DNA of 64,000 bases, from the NCBI GenBank assembly GCA_920105625.2, contig OV050032.1:14540807-14604806 (forward strand), given 5' to 3'. Under the pieces are notes generated by a model that did no database searches, was not told the origin of the DNA, and was given only the letters and a program-made list of their open reading frames with translations. Position numbers and translations under genes: made by a program. This document shows positions 42,201 through 53,499 of this stretch, piece by piece (within the stretch, counting starts at the first letter, position 1; each line of letters opens with the position of its first letter). Origin of the DNA: Clusia tigrina (lineage: Eukaryota > Arthropoda > Insecta > Diptera > Clusiidae).

Positions 42201-45200
42201 TATAGTCTGTGTTGACCGTGAGACTTCGACCTACAGAGCTATGACCGAAGGGCCGGGTTTCTAAACGATTTCACTTTACACTTTGTTTATGTCCTTGAAT
42301 TCCGTGAAATAATTTGGAAATTAGTTTTACAGTATGTGACACTCAATCAGATGATTTATGACTTGGAGACTGTGAGACGCTCTGGCAGTCTGTACAGGCG
42401 CTAAAGAAAATTCAAAGAGTTGAGGAACTTTTAAGGGATTAGAGGAGAAGAAAAACGAGTAGCTTCCATCTCTGACATAATCCAGCCGAGAAAGATGACC
42501 CCATTGCCTGAAAGTCGGGGTGGATTATAGCCGTATTGGCTTAGTTACAAATTGATAGTCTCCCCAGTTTCACTGAATGAATTAATTCGAAGACTATAAG
42601 TTGCTTCGAGTTACTTGAGTAGCAGTTCCTCAGCGATTTTCTGATTGATTCGTCGGAGGCCTTCTCAGTAGCATCTCGGGACTATGTGAGACGAAGGTAT
42701 TTTATATTAGAGATATCACAGTCACTGAAATTATGATATCGACAGAGACGAGTCTTTAATTTCAGTGACTCGGATAAACAGTGGAAGACTAAGAAATGCC
42801 ATTTCGATACGCTTAGAAACGTCGAAGACTAAGAAATGCCATTTCGATACGCTTAGAAACGTCGAAGAAAGATTTGTATGTCGTGACTGCTTTTGTTACC
42901 TAGAACAAATTACTCATAGGGACTGCATAGGAACAAAATGACACTCTATTGTCTTCAGGACCACTGAGCGAGAGATTGATAATTCAACAATATGTAGGGA
43001 CTAAGAGTATGTGAGACAAAAGCAATTATGGCAACGAAGTAGATGGGTAGGTAAAGCGGCGCACTTAGTCCATCATTGACTCCTTGTAATACCGCATGAG
43101 ACAATAGGCCCCTTTTCTTTCAAAGGTCCCGCTATTTGTGGCTCTTAGTGAGACAGTTGATGGAGCTAATCTTTTTATTTGCAATATCTCCCAAAGAGTT
43201 CCGAAAGTGGTCGCACAGAAAAGTGGGCCTCCTTCTGGACATCACTGGACACGTGCATGTACAATGGATTCTTCCAAGCAACTCCTGCAGAAGTCGTTAG
43301 AGGCAATCCCCAGCCTACACCCGTGAGTACCCAGGGTTCGCAATTACGCAACTACAAGTTATGGCAACGAAGGAAGCAAGACTCTAATTTCTGGAACCAT
43401 ACGTTAGAGACTTGTGGAGACTACTTCGCACGGCCAAGAAGCGTTGAAGACCTGAAAAGATTCATCACGTTTTAAAGCTTTTGTGCGCACCATTTGCAAC
43501 TTGATACCAACAGGAGCAACACTTGAGTGCTTCGTTGGAAGATGCTCAGTTGGAAAAATTATTCTCGCCATATTTCTGACATACTCTATCCGCACATCTG
43601 TTTGGTTGACAAATGCAACTATATTTAAACTCGAAGAAGCTCCAAACGTCGGAAACAGTTTTTAATATACGAGTATATATACGAGTAAAGGAACCCATAT
43701 AAAAATACATATATATTTTTTATATACTTTTTTATATATTTTTTTATATACTTTTTTATATATTTTTTATAATTAGATTTTTAATATAATTGTTTTTTTT
43801 TTTCAATATAATATGTTTTTGTTTATGTTACCCGCTGATTATTCCTTCCATTCTTTGCTTCGTTCACACACACCCACACACATGAAGCACAAAGCTTCAC
43901 ACACACACGCAGACACGCTGAAGTATTTCAAGGACTAAATTTGTACATATCGTCAAAATACATGAAGAGAGTAACATTTTTAAATAGATATCACATTTAT
44001 ATTTTCTATACATGCTGCAGTAATCATAACAAAACAAAAACAAAACAAATGTTTATGCAATTTATAATATATATAAATATAGATAACCCCCTTCCCTCCC
44101 AAAAAAAAAAGAAAAGGAAGAATCACTTGGAAAGTATCATTGGGTAAACAACGAACAACTCCACGAATTGCGGTCATTCCGTTCATAGAAGCGGGAGTGG
44201 TACAACTGAGAACAAATAAATGAATGCACCAGCAGGGGAATGGGAAGAGATTCCGACATTGAAACAGAGTATGCTTCTAATGCACGATCTAGTATTACTA
44301 GGGATTCCTATAAGAATCCCCGTCGCAACCTACCACCATTATCACCACAAAAGGTTTCTTAGGTCATAATATACAGGGGTGTTCTTCAGTTGTCAAAGAA
44401 TAGACACGAATAATGTACCAAAAGGGACGCACAAATGTAGCGAACTTAAATCAGAACTAATCATGATGCATACGGGAGAATTCTCACATGAACTAATTCG
44501 AAGAATCTTCGCCAAAAGTATTCCCCTCGTGCCATTTCGAACCTATGTCTATGTCTATGTTTTTCTTCGTTATTCCTCGTTTTCTGCATTCAAGTCTTCA
44601 TAGTAATTTTTTGTGCTGAAAAGACGAAATTCTCTCCTCTCTCCCAAATCGTCAACAATTTTCAATCATGATCTGACAATGTGGAAACTGCTTAAGTAGG
44701 AGTATAGATGGTATCTTTGTGTGGATCTTCTGAATGGATCATTTATGTGTACTGAACCGAGGGCTTTGACACAATGACATCAAGAAACACAAACTGAAGA
44801 ATTCCACGGTTATCATATGACAGACTAAATGACACTTCCCTGCCCACGAAACGAACAGTAGGGAACGCTTCAAACTGTCGGAGATCGCTATTCGAGTATT
44901 CGAACTGGTAAATCCATATATAAATATTATGTTATTATAGGGGGGGAAAATGAATAAAAACAAATAAATTAATTTAATTGAGACAACCACATAAATTAAG
45001 GTCAGAAAATTAGCGCAGGGTAAGAAAATAAATGGGTCCAGTGTGATAGTTTTTAATGAGCTAAAAGAGAACAGAAAATTGCAGAATTGCAAGGAGTACG
45101 TGGAAAATTGGAACGGAATGAACGCAAAAACCCATAATACAAAACAAACTAAACCAGAACAAGCGCGTACATTTCCCTATTTTATAATTTTGCTTGCAAA

Positions 45201-46547
45201 AGTAAATAAAATGCAACACAACAACAAAACAAAACAAAAAGAAAATAAAATAAAACGAAACGAAACGAAACACAAAAATAAAACAAAAAGAAAAGAAAAC
45301 GAAACAAAAAGAAAACAAAACAAAATGAAAATAGCATAAAACGAAACACAAAATACAACACAAAAACAAAAACAAAAAGAAAAGAAAATAAAAACAAAAA
45401 CAAAACGAAAAACAAAAAGAAAACAAAACGAAAAACAAAAAGAAAACAAAACGAAAAACAAAAAGAAAACAAAACGAAAAACAAAAAGAAAACAAAAACA
45501 AAAACAAAAAGAAAAACAAAGATTGTAAATTATAAAGAATATAAATTATGGCGCAACTCTCTCATAAGTTAAAATTAAATATAAATTAACTAAAGTGCAG
45601 AACAAGAAGAAGAACCTTTTAAATGACGATGAAAAAGAAGATAAAGTGGAGAAGTTTGAAAACGGAGCTGACGATGGAAAGGCAATTGACATTCTCTTCC
45701 TCGATCACTCCATTCAAGCATAGCATCCTTAAGTTTAAGTAAACATTTTGCCGCCTCCGCAGCCAGGAGAAGCATCGAGCAAAAAGTATTCTTAAATTCA
45801 ATAATGCTATTGAAATGTGTATTGTGTATTTTAGCATGTAAGGTGGAAGATGTCTGGCAAATTATGAATCTTATACAAAATGAAAATACGAAAATCCGAA
45901 GGATATGAAATACAAACGAAACAAAAAAGGGAAGCAAATCAATGAAATCAGTGAAATTCTGAAATCAAACCAATCGGATTTTCAAATACTGCAGAACAAA
46001 GCAGCCGTAGAGAATTGCATTGGTAGCAACAATTGTACTCTTCCCAAGAAGAGAAACTAACAAAAACGATTCGAGGAGAACACAAAACAGAAACACAAAC
46101 AAACAGACACAACAACAACAACAACCACAACAACAGTGAATGAGAACTTAAAGTAAATCACGAACAGACGAGAGCATTGAGAAAAGCAAACAACACACAC
46201 ACACACACACGGAAACCAAAATTTTGAAAACAACACAAACATCTCAATCTGGAGATTGTACGGGAGTACTAGAAATATGTGCAGGTGAATGTGTAGGTGA
46301 ATAATTTTAACAAGAGTGTGGCGGAAAGAAGTGAGGAGGGCAATCACCGACACGCTTCGCACTGTAGTTGGTGGAGAAATACAGGCAGAGGGAGGGGAGT
46401 GTGAGAAAGAGATAGGGGGAGAGAGGGGGTGAGAGAGAGGGAGAGAGAGAGGGGGAGAGAGATAGGATGTGAGAACGGGAGAGAGAGATAGTGAGGGTGG
46501 TTGCACGAGAGCGTGCCGCATTTAATTTTTTGTTGAGGTGTCTGAAT
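42200..46547. other. Non-coding stretch with low-complexity tracts
   Basis: No gene is recognised. A 43-bp unit containing AGACTAAGAAATGCCATTTC is duplicated at about 42787-42873. AT-rich tracts lie at 43680-43820, an A-rich AAAAC/GAAAAC tract at 45220-45520, CA at 46193-46213 and GA/GGGAGA at 46380-46500. Confidence 0.6.
45220..45520. repeat. AAAAC/AAAAG low-complexity tract
   Basis: About 300 bp with virtually no T on the + strand, made of ACAAAAAGAAAACAAAACGA-like units. Reverse-strand F/C/V-rich frames across it are artefacts. Confidence 0.93.
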
Positions 46548-46844
46548 CAGAGAATACAGAGAAAAGAAACTCTTTTTCGCTGCCAGAGTCTGTAGCGGAC
46601 ACACCACGATTCTGAGTGGATTCACCACGATTCTGAGTGGATTCACCGCGATTTTGAGTGGATTCACCACGATTTTGAGTGGATTCACCACAATTCTTAG
46701 TGGATTCACCACGATTTTGAGTGGATTCACCACGATTCTTAGTGGATTCAACATGATTTTCAGTGGATTCGTGTACAACGTCCGTCTGCTTTATTTCGCT
46801 GCTTTGCAGTTTGACGTTTAAGTTTCTTTACTCTGTATACTCTG
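46548..46844 (-). mobile_element. hAT MITE copy D, about 8 core repeats
   Basis: Starts CAGAGAATACAGAGAAAAG, followed by TTCGCTGCCAGAGTCTGTAG and GCGGACACACC. The 21-bp core and the block CGTCCGTCTGCTTTATTTC follow, and it ends at 46844 with a diverged terminus (TATACTCTG). No clear 8-bp duplication is left (GTCTGAAT versus TCCAGAAC). Confidence 0.88.
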
Positions 46845-46857
46845 TCCAGAACAACGC

Positions 46858-47415
46858 TTGACGGTCGGCGGGTACCAGTGGCCTCGACTCATTTACGTAG
46901 TACGACTGTCGTGGCGATTGTGGGACGACATACATAACTCGGAACAGTTTGTGCTGATACTTGCATTAAACCACTTAGCGGGTAGGGAAAGCACTCGGTC
47001 GAACAAATTCTCAATGAAGAACGATCACATTGGAAAACATTTCCCATCAACTGAGAGTATTGCTGAGGTGACCATGTTTTTATTTGGGTTTTCTGGGTTT
47101 TTTTTTAAAGAAAACAGTTTCTACCTGAATTGGAGTATCTCTGGTTCTGGTGGAGTAAACTGGATGGCATTTTATGCGTTGGTTTCTCATCATTTGTCTC
47201 TCCGGAAATTTCCTCGGGATCCATTTCGTTTGAAACAGCGCTTTCACGTTGCTCAACTTCTCATAAATAATTCATTTTTCGGTTTGAATTCAAAACAAAA
47301 AATTTGCGGTGAAGATGTTAACATGTTCCTGGAGTATATAGTTCGATGTTTCCCCAAACGAAGAGATGATGAAGAGATGCGGCGGGAACCGCAAATGGAA
47401 GTGTTGTTAGCTTAA
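46858..47415 (+). other. Open reading frame of 185 codons, no recognised family
   Basis: ATG at 46858, stop at 47413. The product is of mixed composition, with an aromatic, glycine/serine segment in the middle (LFGFSGFFF, WSISGSGG). No motif is recognised, no splice or promoter signals were identified, and it starts 14 bases past MITE copy D. It could be chance, a decayed element or an orphan gene. Confidence 0.2.
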
Positions 47416-48118
47416 TTATAACTACTCGTATAATACTAGACTTAACTTTTTGGGGGGTTTCAGCTGGGGGCGTAGGAGTGCGTAGCAATAGAGGGGAAGC
47501 AAGGGCGTGGCCAGCGGGAATCTCTCGTATAACTTTAACATAACTCATGCTCATTCAATCAATTTCAAATATTGACAATTCGCCAGGCGAAATTTGGAAC
47601 TTTTTCATAGACCTTCCGAACCACTCTTGCTGAACTTTGGGTCACTTGACAATTTCACACACAATATTTAACCTTAAATCTTCATTACTTATTAAATAGT
47701 TGCATGCTTAGAAATTTAAGTGAAGTATATAAACATAAGCGAAAGATTGAACAGTTTTTAGTCCTAGTAATTGGAACGTTTGCAAGCAATTCCAATGCGA
47801 ATTGAATGAAACAGGGCGCACGCGCAAAGCGAATGGCAAATTATAATGTAATTACAAAGATTATCAAAGAAAGAGAGTATAAAAAAACACTAAACGGAAA
47901 GAGTTTAATTAAAATAAAGTATTTAACTTAAAATGTGTCTTTTTATTCAAAGAGAAAAGAAGGGAAAGAACGGAAAAAGTAAGTAGAAAAGACTCTGATG
48001 AGCAAAGTCGACAGTGGTGGGGACAGCCAATAAATTGCATCGAGAACATCCCAACTTTTATCATCGCCCATCCTTCCTTATGCAATATGGGAATCAAGTT
48101 TTCAAATGAACTCCAAAC
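47416..48118. other. Non-coding, AT-rich
   Basis: No gene, RNA or repeat array is recognised. Confidence 0.5.
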
Positions 48119-48748
48119 CAGATTATACAGAGTAAGGAAATTTCGTCAAACGGCAAAGCAGCGAAATAAAGCAGACGGACGTTGTACATGAATCCATTCG
48201 AAATCATGCTGAATCCACTCACAATCCTGGTGAATCCACTCAGTATCGTGGTGAATCAATTCAAAATCGTGTTGAATCCACTCAGTATCGTGGTGAATCA
48301 ATTCAAAATCGTATTGAATCCACTCAGAATCGTGTTGAATCCACTCAGAATCATCGTGAATCCACTCCAAATCGTGGTGACTCCACTCAATATCGTGGTG
48401 AATCCACTCAAAATCGTTGTGAATCCACTCAAAAGCGTGGTGAATCCACACAAAATCGTTGTGAATCCACTCAAAAGCGTGGTGAATCAATTCAAAATCG
48501 TGTTGAATCCACTCAGAATCGTGTTGAATCCACTAAAAATCGTGTTGTATCCACTCAGAATCCTGTTTAATCCACTAAAAATCGTATTGAATCCACTCAA
48601 AATTGTGGTGAATCCACTCAATATCGTGGTGAGTCCACACAAAATCGTTGTGAATCCACTCAAACGCGTGGTAAATACACTCAAAATCGTGGTGAGTCCA
48701 CTACGGACGCTGGCAGCGAAAAACAGTTTCTTTTCTCTGTGTTCTCTG
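48119..48748 (+). mobile_element. hAT MITE copy E, about 24 core repeats
   Basis: The left terminus is diverged (CAGATTATACAGAGTAAGG). Conserved GTCAAACGGCAAAGCAGCG and AAGCAGACGGACGTTG follow, then about 24 units of the 21-bp core, then CTACGGACGCTGGCAGCG and the right terminus ending GTGTTCTCTG. Flanks CTCCAAAC and GACCAAAC match at 6 of 8 positions. This is the longest core array in the window. Confidence 0.92.
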
Positions 48749-49093
48749 GACCAAACACCAGTCCAAATTCTTGTATTAATCGAATGAATTTTGTTTCGCT
48801 GTGTTTTCGGGACACACTTTAGTCTTCTTTGGCTGAGAGAAACATCTTTATATATACTCGTATACGGGTTTTATAACTTTATGCAATCCTTTTGCCATGC
48901 CTGATGCCATAACACTTAAAACCCGAGCTCCGAAACTGTGACACCTTATGCTGGATTCTTCTGATCCAACACTGCTTCGAATACTCACTCGCAACTTCCC
49001 ATTCCATTCTCTCAGTTGTATTGAACATGTTGCGGATCTAAGCTCTTTAGTGGTGTCGGTGTTGTTGGCTTTTAATGTGAGGGTCTAATGCAT

Positions 49094-49264
49094 CAGAGAA
49101 CACAGAGAAAGGAAACTTAAACGTCAAACGGCAAAGCAGCGAAATGAAGCAGACGGACGTTGTACACGAATCCACTCAAAATCGTGGTGAATCCACTCAG
49201 AATCGTGGAGTGTCCGCTACGGACGCTGGCAGCGAAAAAGACTTTCCTTTCTCTGTGTTCTCTG
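49094..49264 (+). mobile_element. hAT MITE copy F, two core repeats, perfect 8-bp duplication
   Basis: A 171-bp copy with intact termini CAGAGAACACAGAGAAAGG and CTTTCTCTGTGTTCTCTG, both subterminal blocks and two core units. The 8 bases TAATGCAT flank it exactly on both sides (49086-49093 and 49265-49272). It is the best reference copy for defining the element. Confidence 0.96.
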
Positions 49265-49874
49265 TAATGCATGACCCACACAAGACACTGATGGTGTTTA
49301 CATCCAACAAAATGGCGCTGGCAGATGCTGCCCCAAAAATGATGTATTCGAGTCTTCACTTGAATCCGAGTTGGCATATCCTGTGATCTGATATAGAGCT
49401 GTGATAACCGTCCATTTAGTTTTCATCTCCCTCCTGCACAAAAGCCTACAAATGTTCGTTCCAATACCAACTTAAGTTTCGATTGAGTTTGGAACTCCCC
49501 TTGCTCTTCAGTCCGGTATCTGATCGTGTCTATTATTTACCTGATGACGCTAGAGGCAATTCGCAAAGCCCCTTCACGCTTTAAGTGTACATGGGTGGGT
49601 TTTTTCCGAAGCACCACAATCGAGAATAATGCTTTCACTGATTCTTTCCCCACACCCATTGCACCCCAGGTATTTTATGGACCCTCCCTAACACGATTCA
49701 GTTCACTGTCCACGCTAAATGCAAATTGCTTATTCAACGATGAGACTGCAACGAAATACCCACATTTTTGTAGAATGTACTTCACAAAAACTTTGACACT
49801 CACACAGACACGGTGATTTCTGCAGAATGTCAACGTTTGCGTAAACAACGCTATCAAACAACACGAGTGCTGTG

Positions 49875-49938
49875 AAAAATCCCCGCAGCCGTATCAATGC
49901 GGGCAGCGCAGCATCACTGCAGCACATTCCCTTATCAG
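49875..49938. promoter_or_regulatory. Candidate kappaB and GATA sites upstream of the PGRP gene
   Basis: AAAAATCCCC at 49875-49884 reads GGGGATTTTT on the other strand and fits the Rel/NF-kappaB consensus GGGRNYYYYY. CTTATCAG at 49931-49938 is a GATA-factor site. They lie about 80 and 30 bases upstream of the TATA box. Paired kappaB and GATA sites are known in fly immune-gene promoters. Function is inferred. Confidence 0.55.
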
Positions 49939-49965
49939 CCAGCGACAGCGCGACGAGCGCGGCTC

Positions 49966-49973
49966 TATAAAAA
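49966..49973 (+). promoter_or_regulatory. TATA box of the PGRP gene
   Basis: TATAAAAA lies 125 bases before the proposed ATG at 50091, leaving room for a 5' leader of about 95 bases. Confidence 0.7.
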
Positions 49974-50090
49974 CTTTCTCTAGACGAGCACATCCAGCAA
50001 TCCACTGACGCTATTTCAACGGTCAACACGGTCGGTCACTCGTTTAGCACACCACTCAACAGTTCGCAGCAATCTCAGCCGATAAGCGAA

Positions 50091-50820
50091 ATGACCTCAT
50101 CAGCACCACACTTGAAGCTACTCGCCCTCTACGCCGTTTTGGCCACCGGTGAGTAATCTCTGTGCCACCATCGTCTACGCGCACAGCTAAATTTTACCTT
50201 CGCCTCGATTTGTGTTCCCCATTTTAGTGCTTCCCGCTTCGCTGCATGCCGTGACCATACAACCGCGCAGTTCGTGGGGCGCCGCCTCGGCCCGCTCGCC
50301 GGCCCGCATCAGCGGCAAAGTGGACTATGTGATAATTCATCATTCGGACAATCCGAATGGTTGCAGCTCGGCCCAGCAGTGCCAGCGGCTGATCAAGAAC
50401 ATCCAGACGGACCACAAGGGGCGACGCAACTTCAGCGACATCGGCTACAATTTCATTGTCGGCGGCGATGGCAACGTCTACGAGGGCCGCGGCTACGGCA
50501 TGCAGGGCTCCCATGCGCCCGGCTACAATCGCAACAGCATTGGCATTGTCTTCCTCGGCAGTTTCGAGAGTGAGTTTCCTCCTTAAAAGCAGGCATACGA
50601 GTCGAAGAGTTTTCACACCATTGCTTATTGTATTCTAGGCGCTGCTCCCTCGGCACAAATGCTGCAAAACGCCAAGGATCTCATAGCACAAGCGGTGCAG
50701 GGCGGCTACCTAAAGGAGGACTACACGCTGCTGGGTCACAGACAGACCAAGGCCACCGCCTGTCCCGGCACTGCGCTGTACAATGAAATCAAGACGTGGC
50801 CGCACTGGAAGAGCATATGA
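50091..50820 (+). CDS. PGRP-SB1: Peptidoglycan recognition protein, PGRP-SB1-like amidase
   Basis: Secreted N-acetylmuramoyl-L-alanine amidase that cleaves peptidoglycan between muramic acid and the peptide. In Drosophila, SB1 acts as an inducible antibacterial enzyme. Coding exons are 50091-50148, 50228-50569 and 50639-50820, with GT-AG introns of 79 and 69 bases, both phase 1. The 193-residue product has a hydrophobic signal-like N-terminus (residues 8-27) and one PGRP domain. Zinc ligands His57, His167 and Cys175 and the catalytic Tyr93 and Thr173 are all present at the spacing of known amidase PGRPs; Cys65-Cys71 should form the conserved disulfide. Motifs are [43 protein letters not shown] and WPHW. 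The match to SB1 rather than SC or LB rests on remembered family features ([23 protein letters not shown]). Length is normal. Confidence 0.93.
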
Positions 50821-50946
50821 AATGTGTCCGCTGGGGTGTAATTGAATTATATCAATTTGTAATCTTTTGGGGCACATTCGCTGTTAGTCACTTAAGACTT
50901 AGAATATAGTAGTGTAGTTGTAACGATACTTATAAATATAGAAACC

Positions 50947-50952
50947 AATAAA
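50947..50952 (+). terminator. Poly(A) signal of the PGRP gene
   Basis: AATAAA lies 127 bases after the stop codon and is followed by T/G-rich DNA. Confidence 0.75.
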
Positions 50953-51470
50953 ACTGTATAAATTGTGTTTCATTGGTGCTTCCAAGGCTATTCGTGTCGT
51001 GAGGAAGCTTAAGGACTCTCAAGTAGGCTGAGATATCGAATTCTCCGAGTAGGGTTTTCCCCACAAGTCTCATTTGTTTTTATTTATATATTTTAGGGAA
51101 TTTTTTCTTGATGACACACACGGAAATTTTGCTTCTCGTGAAGATTTTCTTAAATATATTTCCCCATTGCCCTTCGGAAGCCATTTGAATGCAATTCATA
51201 TCCAAAATACTCGAGTAATATATTCAACAAAGTCGATTCCCTCCCTCTGCAGGGTCATGGTGTTGCCACGAACTGTCTCTATGAGCAATTTTTCATAGAG
51301 ATTGTCCACGAAAACGTTGGTTGGTCGACCAATGACTTGACTCCCTCCTCTCTTGTATAGCTGTAAATATTGGAACTAAGTTGGCAGGATATGCAACAAC
51401 GTCAGATGGCAACGTAAAAGATTGCCAAACAGTTTTCTTATAAGGCACGACGAGCAGCCAGAGGCAGTTG

Positions 51471-51665
51471 CAGAGAACACAGAGAAAGGAGTCTTGTTCG
51501 CTGCCAGCGTCCGTAGCGGACACACCACGATTCTGAGTCGATTCACCCCGATTCTGAGTGGATTCACCACGATTTTCAGTGGATTCGTGTACAACGTCCG
51601 TCTGCTTTATTTCGCTGCTTTTCCGTTTGACGTTTAATTTTCTTTTCTCTGTGTTGTGTTCTCTG
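51471..51665 (-). mobile_element. hAT MITE copy G, three core repeats
   Basis: A 195-bp copy with CAGAGAACACAGAGAAAGG at the left and CTCTGTGTTGTGTTCTCTG at the right, where TGTGT has been duplicated. Subterminal blocks are intact. Flanks GGCAGTTG and CTATGCGT do not match, so the duplication is lost or one flank has been rearranged. Confidence 0.9.
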
Positions 51666-52164
51666 CTATGCGTAAAGTGAAGCTTAGTAAGTTTAAGGCT
51701 AGATGGAGCCACTGAAATGCGAGCGCCATCTAGCAGTGCCTTTGCTAAGTATATTGAAGCAGCGCCAACTACGAGTACTTTACTTTCATAGTTCGAACTT
51801 CGAACCATTTGATTTGTCCAATTTGTATGCAAAGGAAGAAAAGCAATTTCCATGACAACGCAAAAAGTTTGCCGTACATGTAAAAAGTTTGAGGGTTTTT
51901 GCAAAAAGGATAACCCTATCCTGGCGTCCCTCATAGCACAGCATTATTTGCTTATTTAAGCCGCAAAGTCAATACACAAACCGAACTCAGTGTAGTCGAA
52001 GCGAGTGTTGTGAGTGGTTTATGTCCATGCTGATACGAGTGCTGTACATACATTCACGAGTGGGCACATCCAGTGATGTAGTCTGGACAAACACCAGTTG
52101 AAGCACACGAATTCTGCTCGATTGAAAAGTGAATCGCTTGCTTGTGGTGCTTTATGGTGTCCAG

Positions 52165-52375
52165 GCCGCCCTCTGTGGTCTAGTGGTAAGCATGCTAGGC
52201 TCACACCCCGAGGCTCGCAGGTTCAAATCCTGCCACGGACTTGGTCTCCAAAATGCTTCTTTCTATAAAATCCTTTTCTCTTCGAGTCGAAGGCCTCTGT
52301 AGCTAGTACTCATTCCCCCAACACCTTGCACTCATAAATTAATAATAGAGTAAGATCCCAACAAACAAACAAACA
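52165..52375 (+). mobile_element. tRNA-derived SINE, copy 2 (full length)
   Basis: A 211-bp element bounded by an exact 11-bp duplication ATGGTGTCCAG (52154-52164 and 52376-52386). The head has Pol III box A TGGTCTAGTGG (52176-52186) and box B GGTTCAAATCC (52220-52230). The body includes TTCGAGTCGAAGGCCTC and AACACCTTGCACTCATAA. The tail is (AAAC)n-like. The 5' and 3' ends of the tRNA-like head cannot pair as an acceptor stem, so it is not a functional tRNA gene. Confidence 0.92.
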
Positions 52376-52585
52376 ATGGTGTCCAGTCTGAGCGAGCACT
52401 TTACCTCAACTCCATTGGAGACGTTAGAGAGATTTCTTCGATTTGTGATGGGGTAAAATACATTTTGTTTCGTTCAGAAGGTTTTTATTCTGTCGTATTT
52501 TAGCATCAAATATTAAGGAACTATTAAAGATTGGGTTAAGCCGACTGCGATATACTCTATTCCCGAAGAGACTGTATTATAAATA

Positions 52586-52777
52586 TTATCTTACACCATA
52601 ATTAGTTATGAGTACAAGGTGTTAGGGGAATGAGTACTGGCTGCAGAGGCCTTCGACTCGAAGAGAAAAGGATTTTATAGAAAGAACATTTTGGAGACCA
52701 AGCCCCTGGCAGGATTTGAACCTGCGAGCCTCGGGGTGTGAGCCTAGCATGCTTGCCACCAGACCACAGAGGGCGGC
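52586..52777 (-). mobile_element. tRNA-derived SINE, copy 3
   Basis: Reverse orientation, 210 bp from copy 2. Head GCCGCCCTCTGTGGTCTGGT and box B GGTTCAAATCC are clear, and the body matches copies 1 and 2. It retains the segment between the boxes (GCATGCTAGGCTCACACC) that copy 1 lacks. Its ends are approximate. Confidence 0.88.
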
Positions 52778-52990
52778 TCGAGCAGAATGTACTTGCAACA
52801 CCTATGTTGGTCATATACGAGTGGAGCCTAATTCCAAACATCAAACTTTGGGAACCTTTTTGTTCATATTGCTGGAAAGTGGGCGTGACAATTGAAATAT
52901 CATTCGCAAACTAACACAAAGGGTCATCCGCCGATTATGCGTCAGTCTTCATCGAGTTCCCACATGCCCATACCTCATTAGTGGCGAAGG

Positions 52991-53499
52991 ATTATGTGAA
53001 ATCCCTTGTCTGACTCCTACATGAATCCCCAGTTTCGAATAGGTGAGACTTTTGGGCGTGGCAGTGGTGTTGTCAAAAAACATTCGAGGCTATGGATTAT
53101 GTGAAATCCCTTGTCTGACTCCTACATGAATCCCCAGTTTCGAATAGGTGAGACTTTTGGGCGTGGCAGTGGTGTTGTCAAAAAACATTCGAGGCTATGG
53201 ATTATGTGAAATCCCTTGTCTGACTCCTACATGAATCCCCAGTTTCGAATAGGTGAGACGTTTGGGCGTGGCAGTGGTGTTGTCAAAAAACATTCGAGGC
53301 TATGGATTATGTGAAATCCCTTGTCTGACTCCTACATGAATCCCCAGTTTCGAATAGGTGAGACGTTTGGGCGTGGCAGTGGTGTTGTCAAAAAACATTC
53401 GAGGCTATGGATTATGTGAAATCCCTTGTCTGACTCCTACATGAATCCCCAGTTTCGAATAGGTGAGACTTTTGGGCGTGGCAGTGGTGTTGTCAAAAA
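52991..53499. repeat. 105-bp tandem repeat, five nearly identical copies
   Basis: Copies start at 52991, 53096, 53201, 53306 and 53411 with ATTATGTGAAATCCCTTGTC. Differences are few, mainly GAGACTTTT versus GAGACGTTT, so the array is young. It carries no open frame of interest. Confidence 0.97.

Noticed and set aside
45061..45519. 152-codon F/C/L-rich reverse-strand frame resembling a membrane protein
   Set aside because: It is a reading of the AAAAC/AAAAG low-complexity tract.
50224..50616. 130-codon reverse-strand frame over the PGRP gene
   Set aside because: It is a shadow of the GC-rich coding exon; the forward strand has the full catalytic domain and splice signals.
52991..53499. CRISPR-like array
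   Set aside because: The repeats are contiguous 105-bp copies without unique spacers, and the genome is eukaryotic.
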